NCBI RefSeq assembly: GCF_013177735.1 | Contig: NZ_WOEZ01000044.1 | Span: 1 to 64,000 of the forward strand | From: Paraburkholderia elongata | GTDB taxonomy: Bacteria; Pseudomonadota; Gammaproteobacteria; Burkholderiales; Burkholderiaceae | Reading direction: 5' to 3' | Length of the DNA: 64,000 nt | Shown here: positions 55,594 to 62,361 of the stretch, in pieces | How positions within the stretch are numbered: the first letter of the stretch is position 1 | Layout: each line of letters starts with the position of its first letter | Made by a program: the position numbers and the translations under genes | The notes under the pieces: model-generated | Database searches by the model: none | What the model was told of the DNA's origin: nothing | What the model saw: the letters and a program-made list of their open reading frames with translations, nothing else

Positions 55594-56031
55594 TTAACGC
55601 GTGGCTGGCGCCTCCTCGTTCGCAATCGCGCGAAACGCTCGTACGTCCTGTGCAGACAAGTGTTGCTTTACGGGAGCCACAACCTTCGCCCCCGGAGCGT
55701 GATCATAAATGTAGTGATAGACAACCCCGTCGCCGCCTCGCGGGTTTAGCCAAACCTCGAATGAACCGTCCCGGCCATCCGCATAATTCACCTCGACGCC
55801 GACGGATGGTAGAGGAGGCGTTTCCATCAACGCTTTCCAACCCGTACGATGCGCGTCGATCCAGCGCGACAGAGCGAGAATCTGCTTCTGCTCCAGCGGG
55901 ACAGGCCGCCCATTTCGATACCCGGTTGCCGATACGATCGGCGGCGTATCGATGTTCTCGGTACAACTCGCGATCCCCAGAATCATTGACACGGCGAGTG
56001 CAGCAAGCGAACCCGCTTGGACTACCCTCAT
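55594..56031 (-). CDS. Putative lipoprotein (145 aa)
   Basis: From ATG 56031 a signal peptide with a lipobox (MRVVQAGSLAALAVSMILGI then ASC) is followed by a soluble domain with GYRNGRPVPLEQKQILALSRWIDAHRTGW. The start overlaps the stop of the Sel1-like gene as ATGA. It is probably an outer-membrane or periplasmic lipoprotein of unknown function. Confidence 0.6.
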   Translation of the reverse strand: MRVVQAGSLAALAVSMILGIASCTENIDTPPIVSATGYRNGRPVPLEQKQILALSRWIDAHRTGWKALMETPPLPSVGVEVNYADGRDGSFEVWLNPRGGDGVVYHYIYDHAPGAKVVAPVKQHLSAQDVRAFRAIANEEAPATR

Positions 56032-56581
56032 ACCCCGCCGCCAGCGGGATGATTCTTTTTTAGCCACTCGACCCACTGGTCGTAGTACGCGGAGTGCGGT
56101 GGCACCGCCACCCCCGATTCGTAAATGTCCTCGAAGTCTTCGGACGGATCGTCCGGTTCAGGGCGGTGCGGAAAGTCGTTGTCGAACTTGTCCGGGTCCA
56201 GTCCATACTTGTCGAATTTCTTGCTCACTTCAGAAGTTAGCCCCAACTCCCGTTCCACCAATGTCAACTGGTACCGCATATAGTCGTCATCGAATTCAGA
56301 ACTAGCTTGCGCTCTCTCTAACCATACGCGGGCCTTCGCCAAATCCTTCTCGACGGGCACCCCGTTCCGTACATCTCGGCTAGGCACAGCGCCGCAACGG
56401 CGTTACCATTCAAGGCTGCGCTTTCAATCTCTCCGTGATAACCGAGCAAGTTACCAATCGACATGACGTCTCCATTCCGGGCTGCTGTTGTGTGATAGCA
56501 GGCAGCCGCCGCGATGTCCTGCGGTACCCCTCGCCCAAACCGGTACATCGTTCCGAGTTCCCCGATGGCCTCGGTGCGCAC
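56028..56581 (-). pseudogene. Sel1-repeat protein gene with a frameshift
   Basis: Two overlapping frames together give one Sel1-like solenoid protein: 56318-56581 (IGELGTMYRFGRGVPQDIAAAACYHTTAA, AALCLAEMYG) and 56028-56387 (RNGVPVEKDLAKARVWLERAQ). Loss of one base near 56365 in the codon after the EMY tyrosine breaks the repeat YRNGVPVEKDLAKA. Either the gene is inactivated or the base is a sequencing error. The frame probably starts at GTG 56581, directly after the stop of the upstream small gene. Confidence 0.65.
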
Positions 56582-56583
56582 AA

Positions 56584-56838
56584 CTAGCTGCCAGGGTGCG
56601 GGTGGTGCTGCTGCAGGCTGCCCAGGATGTGCTCCAACGGCTTTTGGGCCTCCCGCAGCGCCTGTAGTGCCCGCACGTGCTCATCTGATGGCCTGATCTG
56701 CTGGATCGTGCGGTGGGCCGCGTGGATGGCCTGCAACGCCTGCTGAACAGCCACGGTGATCGCCACCTTCTCGGGGTCGGACGCGGGGTCTGGCGTGGAC
56801 GGTCGGTGGTACACGTGGCTGAATGTTCTGCCGGTCAT
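56584..56838 (-). CDS. Hypothetical protein (84 aa)
   Basis: This helical, soluble small protein (VAITVAVQQALQAIHAAHRTIQQIRPSDEHVRALQAL) ends directly before the Sel1-like gene. Coiled-coil or four-helix character is possible. The family is not recognised. Confidence 0.45.
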   Translation of the reverse strand: MTGRTFSHVYHRPSTPDPASDPEKVAITVAVQQALQAIHAAHRTIQQIRPSDEHVRALQALREAQKPLEHILGSLQQHHPHPGS

Positions 56839-56914
56839 GGTGCGCTCCCCTGCGCGCTGCTCTGCTACGCGCTCTAGGCGCTCATTTTACGCCCGTGCGC
56901 TGCTACACGATAGC

Positions 56915-57445
56915 TCAGTAGCCGATGACCAATATTCCCTTAAGTGGAAGCCTCATTCTGTTGCTCGCATAGAGCGTTTCAAAAAAAGTAACTACGCGAT
57001 CGAAGTCGGGATTCTTGCTGCCGGCCGACTCGTAGATGTTTCGCACCGCGATTGCCAAGTAGTCGACCTCGTCCATCATGCATGCCTGAAACAAGTCCTT
57101 GAGAAATTGGTTGTTTATGACTGCTCGTCCTGCTTCCACCTCCACCACGAATCGACCGTCGATATGGTGCGCGTCAGCTTCAAAAGCCTTCGCAACCTTA
57201 CCGTTGTTCCCATAGAGAACAGGGACTCGGATTTTTTCGGCGCGCCTCTTTCCTACTTCGACGGCAAATCCAAGCTCCGCAAGCGAGGGCCCTACCTGTG
57301 CAAGTACTGCATTACTTGACAGCGTATGCATCGCCGACGATATCAAGGAATACTTGGCCTCAAATGCCTGCACGACCGCGATGGCTAACGCCGCCGGCTT
57401 GTCGGCCCGAGGAAAATACGCCCAATTCAACACATGAAGCCTCAA
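56915..57445 (-). CDS. Hypothetical protein, possible PD-(D/E)xK nuclease
   Basis: This 176-residue protein contains EADAHHIDGRFVVEVEAGRAVINNQFLKDLFQACMM, in which D...ExE resembles a nuclease metal site, followed by VDYLAIAVRN. It reads as a restriction-endonuclease-like fold, but no family is recognised for certain. It is the first gene of the leftward group between sites 4 and 3. Confidence 0.55.
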   Translation of the reverse strand: MRLHVLNWAYFPRADKPAALAIAVVQAFEAKYSLISSAMHTLSSNAVLAQVGPSLAELGFAVEVGKRRAEKIRVPVLYGNNGKVAKAFEADAHHIDGRFVVEVEAGRAVINNQFLKDLFQACMMDEVDYLAIAVRNIYESAGSKNPDFDRVVTFFETLYASNRMRLPLKGILVIGY

Positions 57446-57616
57446 CCAATCCAGGTTTGTTGCGCTCGCAGCTCATTGCCGTCCCCACGTGCTTCCATCC
57501 TTCTATGCAGAGCATCGCCAACGGTGAGCCAGAGCGAGAATTGCCAGAATTATCCGCGAGATGAGCGGCCCGCGGTAGCCAAGCAGTAACCTAACGCGCG
57601 CCCGTCTCATACCTCT

Positions 57617-57630
57617 TGCAATCAATTGCA
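57617..57630 (+). repeat. 14-bp island repeat, site 4 (CA orientation)
   Basis: TGCAAT-CA-ATTGCA with the same flanks as site 1: CTCT before, GAATCCG after, then a further CGCAATTGC. It lies 65 bp downstream of nuclease gene B, the same spacing as site 1 to gene A. Confidence 0.9.
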
Positions 57631-57695
57631 GAATCCGCGACGCAATTGCTTGGCTGCTTGTTCGGCAAACATCGGGGTGGCGTACCGCTTCGTCC

Positions 57696-58112
57696 TCAGG
57701 CTTGCCCCGAGCCAATGCGGTGCCATGCGTCTCGAAACGCCTCCTGATCGTAGCGGGGCGGGTCCAGCCAGTACGAAACCTGTCCGTCTTTCTCGTTGCA
57801 ACCAGCACGCTGCTTTACTTCCGATGGCAAAAGGACAAATGCGCTTGGCTCCGTGACGACGTTATTAACGATGACCCAGAAATCCCCTGCTATTTTGTTG
57901 AGCGATGATCCGAGCGGAACGGCGCTTCGCTTACTCAGGGCCTTAAGCTGAACCCTGATGAACGTCGATCCGGAAGCGTTGTACGCAATGATGTCAACGC
58001 CACGTGCGTTGCGCGTTGTTGGCATCACGTTCCAGCCAAGCAACGATAGTCGGTAGCAGCAGTAATACAGTCCGACATTGCCGATGACATGAGGGTCAAG
58101 TTTTGCTTGCAT
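57696..58112 (-). CDS. Putative restriction-endonuclease-like protein, copy B
   Basis: This 138-residue paralogue of the protein at 53356-53778 shares nearly the whole sequence, including GVDIIAYNASGS with Asp40 and Gln55-x-Lys57. Similarity continues through the 3' flank to site 4 and stops near the start codon, so the duplicated unit is gene plus site. Here the upstream partners are a Sel1 protein and a metallophosphoesterase rather than the ADP-ribosylglycohydrolase. Confidence 0.7.
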   Translation of the reverse strand: MQAKLDPHVIGNVGLYYCCYRLSLLGWNVMPTTRNARGVDIIAYNASGSTFIRVQLKALSKRSAVPLGSSLNKIAGDFWVIVNNVVTEPSAFVLLPSEVKQRAGCNEKDGQVSYWLDPPRYDQEAFRDAWHRIGSGQA

Positions 58113-58133
58113 TTGGATCGCCGTTTCGACGCT

Positions 58134-58439
58134 TTAGCATTGTCTACGAATGCACGCGGTCGCGGTATTTCGCTTCGGCCCTTCCGAGGCGGATTGCCGA
58201 TACCAGTAGGCCGCCATTTTGGAATTTTTCTCGGTGCCGATTCCTCTCTGAAACATCGTGCCGAGGTTGTTTTGGGCGCTAATGTTGCCCTGCTCAGCCG
58301 CAGCGCGATACCAGTACAGAGCTTCGGCAAAGTCTTCATCGACGCCTTTGCCGGTGCGATACGCTTCAGCGACAGCGAACTGTGCCTTGGGATCCCCCTT
58401 TTTTGCCTTGCTGATCTCCACTTCAAGTTTCGGCGACAT
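58134..58439 (-). CDS. Sel1-repeat protein (101 aa)
   Basis: From ATG 58439 with a GAGGTG ribosome-binding site, the protein has two Sel1 repeats: DPKAQFAVAEAYRTGKGVDEDFAEALYWYRAAAEQG and NISAQNNLGTMFQRGIGTEKNSKMAAYWYRQSASEG. These form a helical solenoid for protein binding. The gene lies 21 bp upstream of nuclease gene B. Confidence 0.75.
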   Translation of the reverse strand: MSPKLEVEISKAKKGDPKAQFAVAEAYRTGKGVDEDFAEALYWYRAAAEQGNISAQNNLGTMFQRGIGTEKNSKMAAYWYRQSASEGPKRNTATACIRRQC

Positions 58440-58450
58440 AGACACCTCGA

Positions 58451-59384
58451 CTACTGGGACAAAACAAAATTGTGTGAGGACAACACCGACTCGCCGCTCC
58501 AACGATAGGCCACAAGCGGACCATCCTTACCGGCGCTGTAGTCGACGCACGCGACCGTAGGGGACTGTATGTCGGGGCTACCGGTCATCCAGTAGTGACC
58601 AACGAATACCGGTTTGTCTTCGGTATAGCCGATCCTCGCATCCTCCGGTATCTCGGTATTGGGGAGTTGGGCTTTCGTCTCAGGGGGTACGAGCGCTGCC
58701 TGCCGATAGGTTGTTGCCGCGCCGTCCCACCAGCGCGTGCGCGCCTCGTGACGCGTAATGCCCGACTTGTCGACGAACGAACAGCCCGAGGGAAGCCGGA
58801 CCTCCACGCCCTTCAAGAGCGTCTCGATCACGCGGTATTCAATCGTACTCTTGCGACTGACTTTGACCATCATTGCGTCGTCCAGCAAGTGCCTTGGCCT
58901 CAAGCAGGCTTCAAGCGCCGCGACATAGCTCGGATGCCAGCAGGCGTGAATCAACTGCAGTTCGGGCAATTCGAGCCACAGCGGTAGTGAGAGAAGCCAG
59001 TCGATAATCTCGCCATGAAGGGCGGGCTTGTGCTCGACTCTCGGCGAGGAACGCCGCATGCTGGTTGCGGTTTTCTTCGCCCACCTTGCCCTGTCTGGGA
59101 CGCAGGTATTCGTCGTCCTGGTCGGGATCTCGTAGGTACCACGCGATTGCATTGAATTCGTGGTTCCCCATCACCGCCAGCGCGCTGCCAGCATCAACCA
59201 TGGGGCGGACGATATCGATCGTGTCGAGTTGGTGCGGGCCGCGGTCGATGAAGTCGCCGACGCAGACCGCCGTCCGACGTGGGTGACGCCACGTGCCCAT
59301 CCGCCTACAGTAGCCAAGCTCCGTCAGCAGTGCAGTCAGCTTGTCCGCATGACCGTGCACGCCCCCGATGATGTCGTAGTCCAT
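58451..59384 (-). pseudogene. Metallophosphoesterase gene with a frameshift
   Basis: Frame 58911-59384 gives the N-terminal calcineurin-like core: DIIGGVHGHADKLTALL, VGDFIDRGPHQLDTI and VMGNHEFNAIAWYL. Frame 58451-59152 gives the rest: KPALHGEIIDWLLSLPLWLELPEL, LIHACWHPSYV and VFVGHYWM. The joint near 59038 needs one base removed (GAGAGTCGAGC read as GAGGTCGAGC). The combined protein of about 310 residues would be a PP2A/PrpA-like phosphatase. It is the second frameshift in this island. Confidence 0.75.
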
Positions 59385-59516
59385 GGCCCGCCCGTTTTTA
59401 AAATTCTTACTGCGTGGCTACCCAGTTAAAGATAACAGAAGCGTACTGGTCTATTCGTTCCGTCGAACACACAGACGTTGCAGGTCTCACGAGAATCCAC
59501 CGTATGGCCGCGCGTT

Positions 59517-59530
59517 TGCAATTGATTGCA
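59517..59530 (-). repeat. 14-bp island repeat, site 5 (TG orientation)
   Basis: TGCAAT-TG-ATTGCA lies upstream of the metallophosphoesterase gene. With site 4 it brackets 1914 bp holding metallophosphoesterase, Sel1 and nuclease B. The rest of 59385-59667 shows no gene. Confidence 0.9.
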
Positions 59531-59667
59531 CAACATTTAGCGATCGTCTCAGAACTGAAACACAGCGGGCAGTATTCTTCAGAACTTCGGAAGCGGCTTC
59601 ACTGGCTTGTTCCTCCATGAGCCAACGCTCCGCCGCAATCCGGGGAGGCGAGGAGGCATCGTTCCCG

Positions 59668-59742
59668 TGCACTTGATTGCAAAGCCCTCGATCCGTCGAG
59701 GGCGCCAGGCCGGGGACCCTGGAGCCTGTGCAATCAATTGCA
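59668..59742. repeat. 75-bp paired-site element 1 (sites 6a and 6b with hairpins)
   Basis: TGCACT-TG-ATTGCA (59668-59681) and TGCAAT-CA-ATTGCA (59729-59742) face each other. Between them lie the hairpin GCCCTCGA-TCCG-TCGAGGGC (59684-59703) and arms GGCGCCAGG / CCTGGAGCC (59701-59726). The layout is the same as that at 61202-61274. Confidence 0.85.
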
Positions 59743-60025
59743 AACGTCGCGCAGGCCGACTACTGAAGCCTACGTCAGGCAAAAGCCGGCCAGAACCGGA
59801 CTTTTAGGTTTCGCCTCCATAGCAGCCATTCGTCAAAGCGTTCTTGCTGTCAGCTGCTTTATACTCCTCGGCCCGTACTATCATTGCGTATGCGGGCAAC
59901 CTGCCTCCGTGACCACTCCACGATGAGTCAGATGGTTACTGCAAATCGGCGTGTTTTCAGATTATCAATATGCTGACCGGTGGGGTCGGTTAAATAATTG
60001 CTAGTAATCGAAAGGGTATCTCTTT
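59743..60025. other. Upstream region of the DUF4145 gene
   Basis: This 283-bp AT-richer stretch has no supported gene. It presumably holds the promoter of the DUF4145 gene. Confidence 0.3.
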
Positions 60026-60916
60026 ATGACTGTCACCGAGGAAAAGAAGAAGCAGGTCTATCATTCATGCGCCTCATGCGATAGGGACACGTGGCACTCG
60101 GTTGTTCAATACCATGTTGAATCAGAATACGAATACCGAATGGATACGATTTATCAGATTGTCCAATGCTGCGGTTGCCATGCCGTCAGCTTTCGGAGGG
60201 TTGTTCGTGATTACGAGAGCGCATATCCCATCGACGACAACGAGTGGGATGTCCCGGAAGATATTACTTGCTTTCCAAGTATTCTCAAGGGGCATCGTGA
60301 ACTAGAAGATGTTTGGGACTTGCCCGATACTGTTCGCGAGATTTACACCCAGTCGATTAAAGCGATCAAGGACAATTCAAATATTCTTGCTGGCATTGGC
60401 CTGCGCGCCACAATTGAAGCGATCTGCAATGACCGCGGCATCACCGGCAGGACGTTGGACAAACGAATTGATGCCCTCGCCAGGGGCGGATTGATTTCCC
60501 AGAAAGACTCCGAGCGTTTGCATGCTATCCGCTTCCTTGGCAATGACTCAGCTCACGAAATTAAAAAGGCAGACGCCAGAAATCTGCTGATAGCCCTCCG
60601 AATAATCGACCATCTCCTTGTGAATATCTACATTCTTGATGGAGAGGCTGATAGGCGACTTGAAACAATTGTCCGAACCTTCGAACAGTTCACAACGCTT
60701 TTGGAGAAAAGCCTCTCTAGCTTTACCTCTGGCGACGAGGTTCCTCTCGCGAAGATTTTTGGGAGGGATATGAGGCGATTTCACGGTTACTTCGCGGCCC
60801 ATGAGAAGTCACTTGTCGATACCATAACAAATGGCGCATCCACGAAGCTAAAAATCGGAAAGGTCGACCATTTCGCGGGGTCAAAAGACAAGGTTCAGCA
60901 CTTCGTTGTACTGTGA
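60026..60916 (+). CDS. DUF4145 domain-containing protein
   Basis: This 296-residue protein has an N-terminal zinc-finger-like segment (CASCDRD, then CCGCHAVSF) and a DUF4145 domain at about 120-190: AGIGLRATIEAICNDRGITGRTLDKRIDAL, then RLHAIRFLGNDSAHE. DUF4145 occurs in restriction enzymes and other phage-defence proteins as well as alone. The gene is AT-richer than the catabolic island, suggesting transfer. It is the only gene between sites 6b and 7a and the only plus-strand gene of the array. Confidence 0.85.
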   Translation: MTVTEEKKKQVYHSCASCDRDTWHSVVQYHVESEYEYRMDTIYQIVQCCGCHAVSFRRVVRDYESAYPIDDNEWDVPEDITCFPSILKGHRELEDVWDLPDTVREIYTQSIKAIKDNSNILAGIGLRATIEAICNDRGITGRTLDKRIDALARGGLISQKDSERLHAIRFLGNDSAHEIKKADARNLLIALRIIDHLLVNIYILDGEADRRLETIVRTFEQFTTLLEKSLSSFTSGDEVPLAKIFGRDMRRFHGYFAAHEKSLVDTITNGASTKLKIGKVDHFAGSKDKVQHFVVL

Positions 60917-61201
60917 TTGCTTACTCGTCATTCCACTGGACCTGTGCGGAAAGCAGCACAGGTCGATGAATCCAAACGTTGCTGAACGTCTGCTGTCCTA
61001 AGCATGCAACTTCCGCTTTGGGTCGAAGAACGGTCTCGGCGAAATTCCGAAATCGGCCCTTCATGACCCTGGCCGTTTGGCGCTCCCCCATTCACGACGG
61101 TCCGGGCTGCTCAACAATTGGCAAGGCAAAGGTCTCGTCGGAGACGTCGCGTGTCCGTGTCCGACCGGCAACAGCGGCCGACGTTACAAAGGCGGATTCC
61201 G
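60917..61201. other. Gap between the DUF4145 gene and paired-site element 2
   Basis: This 285-bp stretch contains short frames but none with a ribosome-binding site or domain. No gene is supported. Confidence 0.3.
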
Positions 61202-61274
61202 TGCACTTGATTGCAAACGCCACCGATCTTCGCGCGCCGGAGCCGGCGGGGCGAAAGCCTTGCAATCAATTGCA
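61202..61274. repeat. 73-bp paired-site element 2 (sites 7a and 7b with hairpin)
   Basis: TGCACT-TG-ATTGCA (61202-61215) and TGCAAT-CA-ATTGCA (61261-61274) flank a long imperfect hairpin built on CGCCGG-AG-CCGGCG with outer TTCGC/GCGAA arms. The interior is alignable with element 1 (AA-GCC after the left site, AGCCT before the right). Confidence 0.85.
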
Positions 61275-61277
61275 CAA

Positions 61278-61294
61278 ACCGGCCCTCGGCCGGT
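61278..61294. terminator. Perfect hairpin ACCGGCC-CTC-GGCCGGT
   Basis: A 7-bp perfect stem with a 3-nt loop lies just right of site 7b, downstream of the recombinase remnant. It may act as a terminator or belong to the site structure. Confidence 0.4.
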
Positions 61295-61357
61295 GTTCTC
61301 GATACAGCAGCTTCCTACCCAAAATTCACGCTTCGGCCCGTGCGGCTCAATGAATTG

Positions 61358-61588
61358 CTAACAGCGGAGTTTCCCGTGCCAAGCATTCGAGGGTACGTCA
61401 CCGTCTTCAATGCGGTCCAATAGCTTTTGAAAGCCTGGCCGCTCTTTGGCGGGCACGCTGCCGCTAATGTGCGCGGTGATCGTGCGCTTGACTGTCAGTT
61501 CGAAGCCTGCGGCTTTGATCTCGCGGATCTGGTTTTCTGGGTGTTGGCCGGTCGTGCTGACGCGGCAGTACGCAAAGACTCGGCTCAT
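61358..61588 (-). pseudogene. Serine recombinase (resolvase/invertase) N-terminal fragment
   Basis: From ATG 61588 the protein reads MSRVFAYCRVSTTGQHPENQ, with the catalytic serine in RVST, then ERPGFQKLLDRIEDGDV. Here full-length members continue VxxKLDRLGR, but this frame ends after ten unrelated residues. The 76-residue remnant therefore has an intact N-terminal catalytic start but lacks the dimer helix and DNA-binding domain. Its start codon is 11 bp from site 8. The truncation point is near 61395. Confidence 0.85.
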
Positions 61589-61598
61589 GGTTGGCACT

Positions 61599-61612
61599 TG
61601 CAATTGATTGCA
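61599..61612 (-). repeat. 14-bp island repeat, site 8 (TG orientation)
   Basis: TGCAAT-TG-ATTGCA lies between the divergently placed ends of two frames, 11 bp upstream of the recombinase start and 4 bp beyond the stop codon of the 53-residue ORF to its right. With site 7b it brackets 352 bp containing only the recombinase remnant. Confidence 0.9.
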
Positions 61613-61616
61613 CGAG

Positions 61617-61778
61617 TTACGCCTTGATGGTTTTGCCGCTCAGATGAGCGCGCAACAAGGCACGCAAACGCTCTTCGAATTCTTCCGCGCATAGGTCGGC
61701 GTTGGCCGTTGGGTCACTCCATGCCTTTTCGTACAGCCTGCGCGCCGCGTCCCCGGCGTCCTCAGGCAGGATGCGCAT
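61617..61778 (-). CDS. Small hypothetical protein (53 aa)
   Basis: This short frame, MRILPEDAGDAARRLYEKAW..., ends LRALLRAHLSGKTIKA and has a strongly charged helical character. It could be an antitoxin-like or regulatory protein, but no family is recognised. The stop lies beside site 8. Confidence 0.4.
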   Translation of the reverse strand: MRILPEDAGDAARRLYEKAWSDPTANADLCAEEFEERLRALLRAHLSGKTIKA

Positions 61779-62361
61779 AAGGACATAGCCGACAAATTAA
61801 TGGAATAGGTGCTCCGCGGCTTCTTGCAGGCACTGGGCGTCGTTTTTGTTCCTCTTTTTCGTCATGACGCACCCGTTAGTTCGTGCCGATAAGGCTCGGC
61901 GTCGGGCGTGTGTCCCAAAACGACCGATTACGCACCCATCGGACCGATGGGTCCATCAAAGAGTACTAAAATTAGCCTTTCATTTTCAGTACCCCTGTAC
62001 TAAAAACCCCTCGCCCCGCAGTCGTGCTTAACTCAATGGAGCAGGGGGATCTGTCATGGACCACCTGAAATTCCGCAGGCGTCTCGCGAACTGAGGCGCC
62101 GCGCCTCTGCATCGATCTTCGGCCGAATTCGGCTGCGGATTCAACCGGTCGATGCAACACAATAGAAGCTGCGTGAGCGGCGGGAGTGAACCTCGTAGCA
62201 GTCGTTGGCTAAGATTGGTGGGACTGGCACCACGGTAGAGAAAGCGAGCAGAAGTCGGACTAGGCTTAGCCCGTGATGTGTATTTTAGGGAGCCAGCTAC
62301 CCGATTCCAGTCGGAACCCGGAGGCTACCGAAACGCCTATTCGTATCTCATCTTGAGAGCC
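61779..62361. promoter_or_regulatory. 583-bp gap with operator-like palindromes
   Basis: No gene is supported. The region holds a perfect 19-bp palindrome ACCCATCGG-A-CCGATGGGT (61934-61952). A second cluster follows: GTACTAAAAT (61963-61972) inverted against ATTTTCAGTAC (61982-61992), and a direct copy GTACTAAAA at 61997-62005. These look like binding sites for a regulator. Confidence 0.4.

Noticed and set aside
55022..55597. 191-codon plus-strand frame
   Set aside because: It spans sites 2 and 3 and lies opposite a better-supported minus-strand frame; the codon pattern looks non-coding.
59668..59742. Classical integron attC site
   Set aside because: The ends pair and the interior folds, but the GTTRRRY/RYYYAAC core sequences are missing and no tyrosine integron integrase is present in the window.
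53277..61612. CRISPR array
   Set aside because: The repeats are only 14 bp, occur in both orientations and are separated by whole genes rather than uniform short spacers; no cas gene is seen.
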